Source: Osmia lignaria lignaria (Eukaryota > Arthropoda > Insecta > Hymenoptera > Megachilidae). Taken from it: 64,000 nt of DNA. This document shows positions 1 through 11,075 of this stretch, in pieces. The position numbers were made by a program, and so were the translations under genes. The stretch is taken from the NCBI RefSeq assembly GCF_051020975.1, contig NC_135035.1:4836001-4900000 (forward strand), in the 5' to 3' direction. Positions within the stretch are counted from its first letter, which is position 1. Each line of letters opens with the position of its first letter. The notes beneath the pieces are model-generated. The model was not told the origin of the DNA. It worked only from the letters and a program-made list of their open reading frames with translations, and did no database searches.

Positions 1-600
1 ATATATGTTCCATAAATAACTTTCCTCTTGAAGTTTTAACAGATTTTACTTCGATCAGATCAAAACTGATTTTTTGCAGCAAGAAATTGGTCACTTTAGG
101 GGTAGTTCACCCCCTAATTTTCACTCCTCTTCCAACATACCTAGGCCGACTTTCGTCTTCTATCGAAAGATACTTTCATATCAAAAATCATCAAAATCGC
201 TTCACTGGTCTCAAAGATATCGCAATTTTTCCATTTTACCCCCCATTTTCGAGGGGTCGCTTCATCCCCTAAATGTGTTTTTCCACCGATAAAAAAAAAT
301 ACGTGTCCCTTAGTTTTTCATGTATTATAACATATCCAAATTTCAGAAATATCGGAGTCTGACACTTCCGTAGGTTTACTTGTAAGTCTTATTCATTACA
401 AATACTGTTAATATTTTTTCGAAGCTACATAACTTAAAAATTTTGATAAATTTAAAAATTCCTCAAACAGTTTTCGAAAGAGGGCAATTTGCTCTTTTAC
501 TTGCTACGTTGCTCACTTCAATACAACTTTTTGGACCGAAGTTACGTCCATTTGAATTTCGCATAATTTCTACGTAAAAAGTGGGTGTTCCTCTAATTTT
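1..600. repeat. Probable arm of a decayed transposable element
   Basis: No gene is seen. The stretch has the mixed texture of a foldback or transposon arm: C-rich patches near 105-125, 237-260 and 267 alternate with AT-rich DNA. The sentence around 335-375 (TATCGGAGTCTGACACTTCC) resembles the outer end of the long inverted repeats of the 3-kb element at 38.4-41.4 kb. No partner arm is visible, so this may be a truncated end. Short open frames here are not credible proteins. Confidence 0.3.
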
Positions 601-763
601 GCGATGGAATGTATAACACGGGTATTTTATGTCTGTCATTTATTATAAAATTTAGCATACTATATTCACGAATCAACGCTAAGATTTTGGTCCTGAGACC
701 TTAAGTCTACGCAATATTAGAATTTAATCCATTTATTCATCGACTGCTTACGAACCTAGTGTA

Positions 764-1320
764 CTGTGGTACCTCGATATACGACCTTAATCCGTTCCTG
801 ATGTTTGCACTTATACCAAATAGGACGTATACCAAACCAACCATTCCCATAAGAAGTAATGTAAAAATGATTAATCCGTTCTCATGTACAAAAAAGCTTC
901 TATTGATATTATATCTACATTAATGGGGTTGTAAAATAATTTAAACACTGTTTATGTCATGAACAGCATTTAAACGATTTTCCAGAAGTTTATAAAAAAT
1001 ACTCACTAGTTTATTTAACATAATTATTTTGTAAAATATAAATGTAACCTAATGATAGATTCTAAATTAATAAACCAAATGGAATAAACTTTATTACCTT
1101 ATGTTTTGATATCCTTACTTGTATGATCAGTCAATTAATAATACATCAACTCCGAATATAATTGATTATTAATTTAATTTTTCCTTTAAGATAATTATTT
1201 ACAAATGACGCAAAATTCACACAAAAAGTTTATGTCGTATACCGAAAATTTGTCACGTTCAAACAGGACGAATTCCGAATTGGACGTATTCCAAAGCAGA
1301 CGTATACCGAGGTACCACTG
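764..1320. mobile_element. Pogo/Tc1-mariner-type MITE, 557 bp
   Basis: The ends are inverted repeats: CTGTGGTACCTCGATATACG on the left and, read on the other strand, CAGTGGTACCTCGGTATACG on the right. A TA dinucleotide flanks each side (762-763 and 1321-1322), the target duplication of the Tc1/mariner/pogo superfamily. Diverged copies of the motif 'GACGTATACCRAA' lie just inside both ends. The interior is AT-rich with no coding capacity, so it is a non-autonomous copy. Confidence 0.75.
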
Positions 1321-1374
1321 TATTTTGAAAGTATTTAAACGTGGAGTGTTTTGCTCGATGCTGTACAAGCAAAA

Positions 1375-1860
1375 GGTCTAGCCGAATAAGCATGGTAAAA
1401 GTGCCCCCAAACCAATTTGAACGGGGTTCATACTATTCGATAAGTGGTTCGAAGAAACCCCTTTCCACAGAGTTTTGATCCGTTATCTCCACTACAGGGG
1501 TGATTACGGGGTGGAAATCATTTTTCGGTTTATCCTTAATATCTCCCGTTCTGCTCAATAGAAAGTTATGAAAGAAATCATGGTTATTCTACCAATTGAT
1601 ATGTACATCCGAGAATTTTTTCAGAATTTTTGGATGCAAATTCGATTTTTAATAAATTCGAAAAAATTTTAATCGTCGATTTTTTATCGAAGTTGTCAAG
1701 CGACCACGTTTATATTTATACAGTAAAAAGCTCTTATTAGAGCTGTAGTGGAGATAACGGATCAAAACTCTGTGGAAAGTATTCGAACCACCTATCGAAT
1801 GGTATGAATCCCGTTCAAATTGGTTTGGGGGCACTTTTACCATGCTTATTCGGCTAGACC
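1375..1860. mobile_element. Foldback element with ~125-bp inverted arms
   Basis: The left arm starts GGTCTAGCCGAATAAGCATG and the right arm ends with its complement at 1860. The two arms match almost base for base for about 125 bp, including the shared run CACAGAGTTTTGATCCGTTA. A roughly 230-bp AT-rich centre separates them. I could not define a target duplication with confidence. The minus-strand frame at 1649-1876 only reads through the right arm and is not a gene. Confidence 0.8.
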
Positions 1861-2039
1861 CTTTGTTTTGCAACATTAAAAAACTTGATAAGCAGATAGA
1901 GAATTATATAAATTCTCAAATGATTATATTAACATGCACTGCTTGCGATATAAATTAGATTGCACAAGTCAGTTAGTGCAAATTGCATAAGGGTGCAAAC
2001 CTAGTTTAACATTACGAAAAAACGTGTGCGTGTAAGAAT

Positions 2040-2560
2040 TACTAGCGCAAGGCTAGCCATTCATGCTCTCTTTATCAACGATTCCTAACGCATTCATAAT
2101 TTCATCACTTTCGCTTCTTTTTCCGTGCAGGCTAATAACGGACGCGCGAACTCATTGTACTGGCATGAGGTCGGATTTGTCACACGAGGGCAATTGCAAA
2201 ACGGCGCCATGCGCCGAGAATTATTCATGCAGCTGAGAAGGTTGCCTTGTTATTGTTGTCTGGGAGCAGGCTGACTAACGGAATGCAAGCCTGTGGAAAC
2301 TGTTCCACGAATATTTCCACGGTTACGAGATTCCAGATTATACGCGATCACTACGCTCGTAATCGTCGTCAGATTTGTCACGGCTGATAAATCCTTGTAA
2401 TTACTTTCGTTCGATACGCGTATACTGCGGCAAACTCCAAACTAGAATGGTCAAAACTGTTTCGACCGTCGATTGCGCCAATTAACGAAACGCGTTAATT
2501 GAGCGGAAATAACAATCCGTGTGCGCGTGACTGTTATTGAGCTCTGAAAGATCGATGGGG
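2040..2560. promoter_or_regulatory. GC-richer non-repetitive block, possible regulatory DNA
   Basis: About 500 bp stand out from the AT-rich surroundings by balanced composition and frequent CG, without inverted-repeat structure or an open frame. At 2479-2501 there is a 9-bp inverted repeat, CAATTAACG, five bases, CGTTAATTG, which holds two opposed TAATT homeodomain-type cores. Such unique islands in insect intergenic DNA are often enhancers, but this is inference only. Confidence 0.25.
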
Positions 2561-2564
2561 ACGC

Positions 2565-4560
2565 AATTAGAAATAGTACGATACCAATTATACATTAACC
2601 ACGAATGTTTGGTAATCCAAACATTTTTACTTGTTCGGAAAATTTGTTAAATTGTAAATGTTAAATAGTAAATAGATATTGTACACAGTAGGGTGGGCTG
2701 AAAGATTAAAAATTTTTCTTTCAAGTCGTAATGCCGTGGAAAAGTTGCGAATTGAGAAGACAAAAAAAATATTTTTAAAAATCAATTACATCGATTGATG
2801 TATTCCGATCGCGCATATGCTTTAAACTTTGTGAAAATCGGCAAAAGTTCATATTTTTAGGATAATTTTAAATACGATTAAACTTGCCATGATTCGAACG
2901 TAATAGCTCAAATTGTCACGTATCAGAACCACCGAAAATATTTAAGTTAAGTTTAAAGAAATATTTAAGTTGGTCAATACCTTTCGGTCGCGCATTGCCT
3001 CCAAACTTGATAAAAAAATTGAAAATGTAACTGTTGCGCGACCGTAGGCGTTGGCCGATTTAAACAATTTTATTTTCTAAAAAAATTCTAGTAAAACGAA
3101 CGAAATTTTAAGGGCGATTTTCACCCTCTTAGACTGAAAATAGGCAGTAAACGAAAACTGGGTTTTAATCAGGAGGAAATCACTTACATATTCACAAAGT
3201 TTCATAAATCTTTGAATTTCCGAATTCGGAATCATTCCTTGCTAGTAAAATTATCAAATTATGGGACATTCTGAAAATGAGCAAAACTAGGACATTTCAG
3301 ATGTTCAAATTAATTCTGTGTCGTTTCGTTACTTGAAGATCTGTTTTTAATAAGTTATAGTAATTCCAATTAATTTTCATCGTTATTAAGATAACTGGTC
3401 CACTGGTGGAACATGTACTTACTTACATCCGCGATCAAATCAGGCTTCCTTAGAGAAAATGGCGATATAGAAGAAGTAGCAATTCTCAAAATCGTAATTT
3501 TGACAATATTAGTATTAAAACTGATTTAGAAACAAAATAATATTATTTCTAATTATTAAATATTATACAATTTAGTATATAACTGAGAAATATGAATAAT
3601 AAATAAATACCAATTCAAATTTTCCCGCGTAAACGTTTGCATGCAAGTAATAGGGCCAGACTCCTGTACATACATGTGGGGCTCGTTCTCTAAGTTGACA
3701 TTTTCTCCCATGATGCCCATAAGGAAGGACGAGAAATCGCAAGTGGACAAGTGTTTGGACAATCCGAGTAATTAAACTTTCTTGACCAATCATACACAAG
3801 AAAAGCGTCTAATAATTCGTCTTGTCCAATCAGTCGAATTTGTTCAAACATTGGGCCCGTGGAAAAAGCGCGGAAAAATATTCGAATTTGAAATGCTGAA
3901 AGCACCAAATTAATTTGTACACATAATAATATTACGATACATATATTGTACAACATTGTATTGTAAATTAATTAAACAGGAATAATACAAGAAATTTTCA
4001 ATTTAAACAAAAATAATGCAATTTAAATTGACAAAAAAAGTTGTAAGACACTATTCTTGAAAATGAAGAATTTTTTTAGATATGTGTAATTAAATAAAAG
4101 TATCAAATATATTTTAATATTAGTAATAATCAGCTACACCATTTTTCATTCTATAAAGGAACCTTCTTTATTTTATAAGATTCATGTATTATTGCAATGG
4201 AAAATATGATCTATTAGCTTTTATGAGAAAATAATTTTTTATTTGAAAAAAGATATTAGATTATTCTGAAAGCTTTTGCCAAATTCATTCGACATCACAA
4301 AATTGAAAGACATTCTGATTTTATTTTTCATTTAAATAATTTTTTACTCATATCATGTTTAACTGAGAAAACATTTAATCTTAATTAGAGTTAATGCCAA
4401 TTTCCCTTTTCTTTCGTATTATATTTTATTTTGCAATATTTATTTCTTAATTTAAAAGTTCAACGTTTTGAAACTTCTTTTACAGAACAAATTAAACAGA
4501 AGCAATTCATTTCTTAAGATATGTTTATAGATACATATTCATACTTGCATTTAAATTTAG
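2565..4560. other. Intergenic, mostly nothing recognised
   Basis: AT-rich DNA without a credible gene. From about 2690 to 3330 there are phrases typical of old repeats (the pair CGGTCGCGCATTGCCTCC near 2985 and GCGCGACCGTAGGCG near 3040), but no matched ends were found. The only element recognised is the minus-strand repeat at 3556-3700, listed separately. Confidence 0.4.
3556..3700 (-). repeat. Fragment of the ACAGTATCGAGCA MITE family
   Basis: Read on the minus strand this stretch matches the middle of the elements at 34985-35394 and 47325-47520: CATGTATGTACAG, then GCAAACGTTTACGCGGGAAA, then a TTGAATT-rich run and CAGTTATATACTAAATTGTA. Neither terminal repeat is present, so it is an internal fragment. 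The overlapping 68-88 residue frames are by-products of the repeat. Confidence 0.55.
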
Positions 4561-4565
4561 ACAAG

Positions 4566-4764
4566 GGAACCTGGGTCAATCATGACCCAACCTTACAAAA
4601 TATATACAAGGTTATTAACTTAAAGTTAAATATATAATTTTTAAACAAAAAGGTTTTATTTATTAAACGACGAATTTTTAAAGAAACAGAGCAACATTTA
4701 GCAAATGAAAATAACATAAGGTACAAAATTAAATAATAATTGTGACTCTCTCCCTTGTCTGCCG
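4566..4764 (+). repeat. ~200-bp dispersed repeat, copy 1 of 4
   Basis: One of four related copies in the window (others at 23145-23345 plus, 28636-28817 minus, 33358-33550 minus). Shared landmarks in order are GGANCCTGRGTYAATCNTGA, TTAAATATATAATTTTTAAA, AGAAAATGAAAATAA and GGCTCTCTCCATGGTCCGCC. This copy reads GACTCTCTCCCTTGTCTGCC at its end. It has no coding capacity. It could be a MITE or a SINE; no A or B box of a Pol III promoter was evident. Confidence 0.7.
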
Positions 4765-5385
4765 TATGAAGGTAAAAGAGATGCTTATCTAAATTATAGT
4801 TTCCCAGCAAAAGTATTTTTATCCATATTTTACTAGTCTTAAATGCAATACTGTTCAATAAAACAGAAACTTTTATATCCGTCTGGCAATTTATTGCATC
4901 ACATTCTTATTACGAAGCTCGCTTCTGATTTACACTTTACATAACGTTTCCAAAACAATTGAGAAGGTAATAGGAGGAGTATTCGAAGTGTTAGCGTGTT
5001 CGGAAAACACGGAAGTTGCAATTCAATTGTTACGATATGCAGAGACGTTGCACAGATGAAGTGCGATGCGAAGAATCTCATTAATCTAACGTAACATTTG
5101 CATAATCGTTACTAAACAAACATGCAGTCTGCGCGTTAATACGACATTCAGTATGTAAGATCGTACTTCTGCGTAATAAATAATCTGAAAGAAATATTTG
5201 TTTGCAGTTAAAGTGATTTGACGATATACAGGGTGAGTCAGTAAGAACAATCACCTTAAGTGGGTATACTTCCGAAAGGCCCCATCACCCCAGGACAATC
5301 AAACTTCGGATTTATAGTAATTGAGGGACGAGAAATCGAATGAGACCATTTTCAGAACTGGCAAATAAACCGTTCTCGAGATATA

Positions 5386-5559
5386 CAGGGTATTCTAAAA
5401 GTGCGGAAACCCCCTATTACCTCGATAAGAACGCATTTTCACGGAAAATGACTAACCTAACCTAGATTAGGGTTAGGGTTAGGGTTAGGTTAGTCATTTT
5501 GCGTGGAAATGCGTTCTTATCAAGATAATAGGGGGTTTCCGCACTTTTAGAATACCCTG
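5386..5559. mobile_element. Inner CAGGGTATTC palindrome, 174 bp
   Basis: The ends read CAGGGTATTCTAAAAGTGCG and its complement, flanked on both sides by TA. It sits exactly in the symmetric centre of the larger foldback. It may be a separate MITE inserted in the outer loop, or the inner part of one long hairpin. Its arms are about 70 bp. Confidence 0.65.
5467..5489 (+). repeat. Telomere-like TTAGGG tract
   Basis: Three TTAGGG units and one TTAGG lie in the loop of the palindrome, flanked by CTAACCTAACC on the left and GGTTAGTC on the right. The unit is the vertebrate-type form; many insects use TTAGG. A short interstitial tract of this size is more likely part of the repeat than a telomere relic. 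Confidence 0.7.
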
Positions 5560-6439
5560 TATATCTCGAGAACGGTTTATTTGCCAGTTCTGAAAATGGT
5601 CTCATTCGATTTCTCGTCCCTCAATTACTATAAATCCGAAGTTTGGTTGTCCTGGGGTGATGGGGTCTTTCGGAAGTTTCCCCCCTTAAGTAAATGGTTA
5701 CTTTTTGAGTTTATCCAAAAAGTTTGAAATACGAAGGCCAATCAAGTAGTAAGTTTCAATCGTATTAAAAATAACACTGTCCAACAAATTTAAATTTCTT
5801 TTCTGTATTCCAATAGCCATTGGGCGATCGTTGTAGAGCTTCTCGGCCTAAACACGAATCCGATAACCGAATTGCTCTATCACTCTCAGTTTTCGTAAAA
5901 CCATGTGTTTTGGGGGAAAAATGAACTATTACGCGGAAACTAAAAACGCTAGAACATTTGCATGAACAAATGTCGATGAAAGATTAAAAAGATAATTTTT
6001 AACAAAAAATACGATAAAGTATTTTATAATAAAATAAGATAAAGGATTACCTGCAATAAACAAATTTAAAAATATTAAAGTTTATTTATCATGGAAATAT
6101 AATTTTCTGCTCTATGATTATCAAGAAAATTATAAGAAGGTTTCTTGTAAATTCAATACTATTGAAAGCCTTTTCGAGATGAAAATGTAATACAATTCTC
6201 TCAGGTCCAGCGATAATGGAGAAGTAAGAATGTTTATCATTAGCGCTCTTTCAAAATATAAGCACCATTTGACGTTTCTTTCGAATACTCGATACAATCG
6301 GAGAAACAATAAATATTTTTTCTACTGAAAACATTCTGTACAACTTGCGACACCCGTTTCTGAAGGCGCATGTTGGACTTTATTGTTCAAGTGACATAGC
6401 CGCTTCGCAAGATCTGTTTTTTATGGGTTCGAAAAAAAT

Positions 6440-6763
6440 TGCATGAAAAAAGACATCCTCCTGCGTGACAATACCGCGTCACATTTGGCACATTCCACGA
6501 TGGACCTGTGAAAAAATTCAAAGTGGAAATATGGCAACACTCTCCATGCAGTTCAGACCCTTTTCCACCTTGCGATTTCCATCTTTTCGGATTCATGAAA
6601 ACAGATCTCGAAAAGCGGCAACGTGTCTTGAACAAAGACGTCTAACATGCGACTTCCGGAACGGCTATCGCAAGTTGGATGGAAATTTTTCAATGAGGAG
6701 ATGGAAAAACTGGTGCCACGATACACCTGTCTTAATCGATATGGGGATTACGTAAAAAAATAG
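6440..6763 (+). pseudogene. mariner transposase C-terminal remnant
   Basis: Broken coding DNA for the end of a mariner transposase, the DDD enzyme that cuts and pastes at TA sites. The second catalytic aspartate is in RDNTASH (codon at 6467). After a frameshift, the third is in DPFPPCDFHLF (codon at 6574), about 35 codons later, which fits the D,D34D spacing of mariners. The last exon-like run reads VPRYTCLNRYGDYVKK and stops at 6761-6763, matching the conserved mariner C-terminus. At least one stop and two frame changes separate these parts. The N-terminal DNA-binding half and clear terminal repeats are not seen, so this is a 5'-truncated dead copy. Confidence 0.85.
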
Positions 6764-6769
6764 TTGATA

Positions 6770-8384
6770 TCATGTATTATTAAATAAATGAAGAATTGAA
6801 CTGAAAATCTATGGTAAATACTTCATTATTTTTAATAAAAGTAAAACTTACTTTTAGAATTGGCCCTCGAAAAATGTATTGAGTTTTAAGAAGGCGAATT
6901 CAGTAACTTATATTATAGTAACCAAATAGTTTCCCATAGTTTTTGATAAATTCTTTATTAAGTAGCAAGTTATTTCAGGTAGTTAGTCATTCTTAGTGAT
7001 TCGTCTCTGCATGTATGAATATAAATGGCGAAATGTTTAGAAATAATTAATTACTTAATGAGGAAATAATTCTGACAATGAATTATCTAAAAACAACTTT
7101 GTAACTGAAAAAAGTGATTCTTATCACCAGATTATGGATGTTTATGCATTTATAACATATCAAAAATTTCTAAAACATGTATGTATGTGGCATGTATGAG
7201 CAAAAGAAATAAATTATTCAGAATCTGTAAAACATGCAAAATGAATTGTTAGAGTCGCATCTATATGAGTCCATATATATTTTAGGTATTATTATTTAAC
7301 TTAATTGGCTACAGAGTGCGCCGTAGTCGATCGTTCCTTTTATTTTTGGTGGTACCCCTGGTTCTTTTAGTCTTGCCAGGTCCATGCATCACGCGATAAT
7401 ATATCATATTATATTATGTATTCTTCTATATTATTAATGTTAATCTAGTGTAGTGTTTGTGTACAATAATAAACTGTCATGAATGAATCGAGGTAATATT
7501 TTTAATCACTTAGAGAAAGAAAATATTTCATAAAAATGTATATTTGCATAAAGTTTCGCAGTTGACTCATTAGGTATAAATCACTCATGTAGAGCCCATG
7601 AGTCGATAGGCACAAAAAAGTTTCCAGGTTCCAATTTTTAATTTGCCTAATTACGAAGTGGTCAGAATTTTTGGTTCTGAATGAATCTGTGTTTCGTTTA
7701 TCTCTTCTTCGAGTGCTGCATCTTTGTTGGATGTTTAGATAAAATACTCTAAGATTAAAACTCAATGGGGTTGTGAAGTATTTATTTTCAAGGGTCCTGC
7801 ACACAATGTATTAAATCCAAGTCCCATTACAAGAACAGAAATCAAATTTATTTACTAGATAGCAGAAAACATTGTTAATTAATACACAATTGCTTGAATA
7901 AATTTGTATTTATTGAATTTTATAATTTTCCACCATGTATAAGCTAAGAGTGAATATAATTAACTATTTGGACAACTGATTCAGAAAATGAAATGTATTA
8001 AAAATTCGAAGTTATTCTATGATACTAGATTTGGATTTTAAAGTTGTTACAAAGTTGATTCTCCGTTGCTCAGAAATCAAATATAAAGACTGTTTTCTTG
8101 TTACAATATATACATAGATTAGTAAATTCTGAAAAATTTAATGGTTTGGGAAAACCCAACCGTTTTATTTTTTTAATTGGATAATTTTTCTGTTTCAAAA
8201 TTAAGCGATTGCTCTTGCAGATGCGTCAGAGCTGGGGATTTCCTTGTTCGTTGGATGCGGATATAAATGTCTGCATGGTTCCAGGTAAAACGAGTTATTC
8301 CAGCTAATAAATTAAACATACTGAATCTTTATAATAAAGTTATTTTCCAACATAATATTCATTACACTATATAATGTACATAAT
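6770..8384. other. AT-rich stretch, little recognised
   Basis: No gene. At about 7308-7490 there is a GC-richer patch (CTACAGAGTGCGCCGTAGTC, then CTTGCCAGGTCCATGC) ending near an AATAAA at 7468; it has the look of a solo LTR of a BEL/Pao or related retrotransposon, but no matching partner or TG..CA ends with a target duplication could be shown. The rest is unremarkable AT-rich DNA. Confidence 0.3.
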
Positions 8385-8532
8385 TTAACCGTTTGAATGC
8401 CACGGGTTTTTGGAAAAATCCGGTCGAAAAATGCTACACAGCGCGATCGCGCTTCTTCTGTTTTATGTCAATGCGTTATGCAACGCAGTAACTCTGTCAT
8501 TTAATTTTACAGTTTTGTTACTTATCCAATTA

Positions 8533-8850
8533 CAGTAAAACCTCGTTTATCCGAGGTAATGTGGGGAGGAGGTCCCTCGGATAAGCGAAAACTCAGATAA
8601 CACAGAAGAAATAAAAAATTCGAAAATTTGAATTGTTTTTTATGTTAATTTTTAGCACACACCCGAAGAGCACACAATACGTATTGTAACAAGTTTATAC
8701 GTGTACAGATGTATGTATAAGAAACAAAGTAGCAATCGCAAAATACTACGCGCGTACAGCATAGGCATAGCGGTTTGCTCGGATTAGTCCGTTGTCTCGG
8801 ATAATGCGGAGGCTCGGTTAATCGAAAGCCGGATCAACGAGGTTTTACTG
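8533..8850. mobile_element. Pogo/Tigger-type MITE, 318 bp
   Basis: The inverted ends are CAGTAAAACCTCGTTTATCC and its complement form GGATCAACGAGGTTTTACTG. TA flanks both sides (8531-8532 and 8851-8852). The CAGTAAAACCTCG end is the classic pogo/Tigger terminal motif. The interior has degenerate copies of 'CTCGGATAA' and no coding region. Confidence 0.88.
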
Positions 8851-8902
8851 TATTTGCATTCTAAGATAGTCAGCTTGCAAAAATACTGGTGTTCAATCAT
8901 AG

Positions 8903-9330
8903 GTAGGTAGGACCACAAAGGTGCCGTTCGAGGCCTTGCAGCCAGCCCCGGCAGTGTCATGTGCCAACCCTTCCTCCTCGCGGTGTGGTCCGGGCACCGG
9001 CTATTCCGGTGGCAAACGGGGCACTGGCTATGGGCGTAAAGCGCCTGGTGGGTGTAGTTGCTAACCCACTCAGATTAGTTTGTTAAAGTAAAAGCGTCCT
9101 AGACCAAAATTCCTTACACACCGACAATGAGTCAAGTGTTGAGCCTTCCATACCCGTACGATGATTGATAGCCCATGAGTGCAATGACTAACCCGGCGTT
9201 ACTTGGTTATGGAGGTGGCTGCTGGGAGGTAGATTTAATAGCGCAATCGCGCCCTTTAACACCGCCGGTAAAAGTGAAAACTTGAGAATGGCAGAGCAGG
9301 TTATAAACCCTACAAGGCTCCTTAAAACAC
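8903..9330 (+). repeat. Non-LTR retrotransposon 3'-end fragment (likely)
   Basis: A markedly GC-rich block in AT-rich surroundings. Its last ~130 bp match the block at 63470-63612 (GGTGGCTGCTGGGAGGTRGA, then TTTAATAGCGCAAT, then GAGCRGGTTATRAACCC). Sharing only the 3' portion between two unrelated sites, with different 5' limits, is typical of 5'-truncated LINE copies. No open frame is present, so this is 3' UTR. The clade cannot be assigned from this sequence. Confidence 0.5.
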
Positions 9331-9563
9331 TGATCTGTCTAATCATGTAACATTAACAGTATATTGCCATTAGCGTTAAACGTACCGATAGTTGGATCCA
9401 CTGAGCCGATTCCGTGGTATTTTTTGACATGTAACAAGCGAAGCGCGATCGCGTTGATTTGCACTCATACGGTTAAGATAATTTACAGAAACATTGCTTT
9501 TTAATATCGTTAAATTACAGTTTTACGGGAATGAATAATTGATGTTACATATCGCTATTATAT

Positions 9564-9970
9564 TGTTACGTTCCCATCTCGGAAAGTTCCTTATTTGGAG
9601 TTGGATGCGTACAGACAGCATAGTCAGTTTTCCAGAAATTCGAGACCAACGCGAAGCAAAAGAGCGGTCTCTTGGAATCTCGTAGACTCCGTCCCCACCA
9701 CTCGTTTTACTCCAATTTTTGGGTATAAAAAGGGTGGCGACGAAGGCACCTCGGATCTAGTTAAAATCTAGAAAGGATTCAGTACACATAAGTCCGTTTC
9801 TCTTACGGATAATATCTGCGACGAGGAAACATTGCGAGATTTCAAGCTACGTTGTTTGTTGTTAGGCATTATTATTACTGTTGTAGTCCGCCCCCGTTTG
9901 CTCGCCTTCGTTAAAACTGAAGACTAGATTCTTACTTTATAGAATAGAAACTAAACTCTCTTAATTCAAT
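9564..9970 (+). repeat. Possible solo LTR or isolated Pol II promoter
   Basis: Begins TGTTACGTTCCC, as many Ty3/gypsy LTRs do. It contains a good TATA box (GGGTATAAAAAGG, TATA at about 9722) and downstream an arthropod initiator-like TCAGT at about 9779, followed by a GC-balanced leader. I could not find the second LTR, a CA end or a target duplication, and the TATA-to-TCAGT distance (about 55 bp) is longer than usual. A host gene promoter is the alternative. Confidence 0.35.
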
Positions 9971-10719
9971 TCACTTAAAAATTTGCTAGATTCATGAAAG
10001 TTCAGTACAAAAATACCTACGAACTTAATAATGTTCTTCAATTAAGAGAAAATTGAAAAATAGGTTACACATTTTAATCTTTAGTTATTGTTAATTATAA
10101 GGTGGTAATGCGTGTCTATTTTATTTATGGCCGGTGGATAATGTGTTAAAATACCTGCACTAACAAATTTTGTTAAGGCATATAAACTTTTTTTATACAC
10201 GTTCGCATACTGAGTTAAATAATACTATGTTGTGTCAAATAATATTTGTATAAAAGTATGGTAACAGTTTTCAGCAGAGCAGAGCCGGCTCTACTTGTAC
10301 CTGCATTTGCACAGAGTAATACATTTTTTAGGGCGGCAAAATCGATCTAAACTATATGCGATTCAAATGTAATAAAACATAAAAAAAAGTTATAAAATTA
10401 GTTACAAAAAGTTATTTATTTATTCTTTGTTAAAACCAGACATCATATCATTAATTAAATTGTCATATAATAAAACTTTGTAATATTTTAGGAGCTGCTG
10501 ACCCCTGCTGTAATTATTACATTTTTCACAGCATGATTACTTTTCATTAATTTATGAATTCTCATTAGTCAATGTTATCCTTTAGAATTCATGAATAGAC
10601 ATGTTAAAGTCTAGTTTAATATCACAGTTTTTAAAACTTCATTGTAACAGCATGTGACCAGGGGCGGGGAGCAAAATATATTGTTGCACAGGGCGGCAAA
10701 ATTCCTACGCACGGCCATA

Positions 10720-11037
10720 CAGCACCTCTGTGTAGCTGGCCACTCATTACCAAAAATTTGAAAAATTGATAAGAGTTCTGAATGCTCCTTAAGAGTTCTA
10801 GAGTTCACTATCAGTTTTAAAAATAGTTCCGTCGATTAAAGTACCGAAAATAGTATTTGAAGGTATGGGGGGGCCAACTTCTCATTTTCGCAACTCTGAA
10901 GAGCTATAACTTTTTTGCTATCAACTTTAGCACTTTGGTTGTTAAGGATAATTGATAGAACTCTTAGGACTCATTCAGAACTTTTATCAATTTTTCAAAT
11001 TTTTGATAATGAGGGGCCAGCTTCACACAGGTCCCTG
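10720..11037. mobile_element. Foldback MITE, 318 bp
   Basis: The arms read CAGCACCTCTGTGTAGCTGG on the left and CAGGGACCTGTGTGAAGCTG from the right strand. Each continues through GGCCMCTCATTA(C/T)CAAAAA, a run TTGAAAAATTGATAA and GAGTTCT-rich DNA, giving arms of about 90 bp. A C-run centre at 10868-10876 separates them. No target duplication was clear. Confidence 0.75.
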
Positions 11038-11075
11038 CAGCACATAGATTATAATAATAGTGTTTAAAATAGTTA

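Larger units (their letters stand above)
5229..5719. mobile_element. CAGGGTG-ended foldback with nested palindrome
   Basis: A large near-perfect palindrome. The outer left arm starts CAGGGTGAGTCAGTAAG and the right arm ends near 5719, where the sequence is more diverged. The arms share CTCATTCGATTTCTCGTCCC and AACGGTTTATTTGCCAG. Inside sits a second palindrome at 5386-5559 with its own CAGGGTATTC ends and TA flanks. The TA target is that of Tc1/mariner-like elements. No gene is present. Confidence 0.85.
8389..9472. mobile_element. piggyBac-like non-autonomous element with passengers
   Basis: TTAA occurs at both outer edges (8385-8388 and 9473-9476), the target duplication of piggyBac. The ends are inverted: CCGTTTGAATGC on the left and CCGTATGAGTGC on the right strand. 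A subterminal palindrome, GCGCGATCGCG, lies inside both ends (8437 and 9440 regions), as in insect piggyBac relatives. No transposase is left. The interior has been filled by a pogo-type MITE (8533-8850) and a retrotransposon 3' fragment (8903-9330), which explains the 1,084-bp length. Confidence 0.7.

Noticed and set aside
5467..5489. True telomere or fusion site
   Set aside because: Only three to four units, embedded in the loop of a mobile palindrome; far too short and explained by the element.
9564..9970. Full-length LTR retrotransposon
   Set aside because: No second LTR, gag or pol reading frame was found nearby; kept only as a weak solo-LTR candidate.
10281..10350. hAT-like end CAGAGCCGGCTCTAC
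   Set aside because: Suggestive of a hAT terminus, but no opposite end or 8-bp duplication was found, so not listed as an element.
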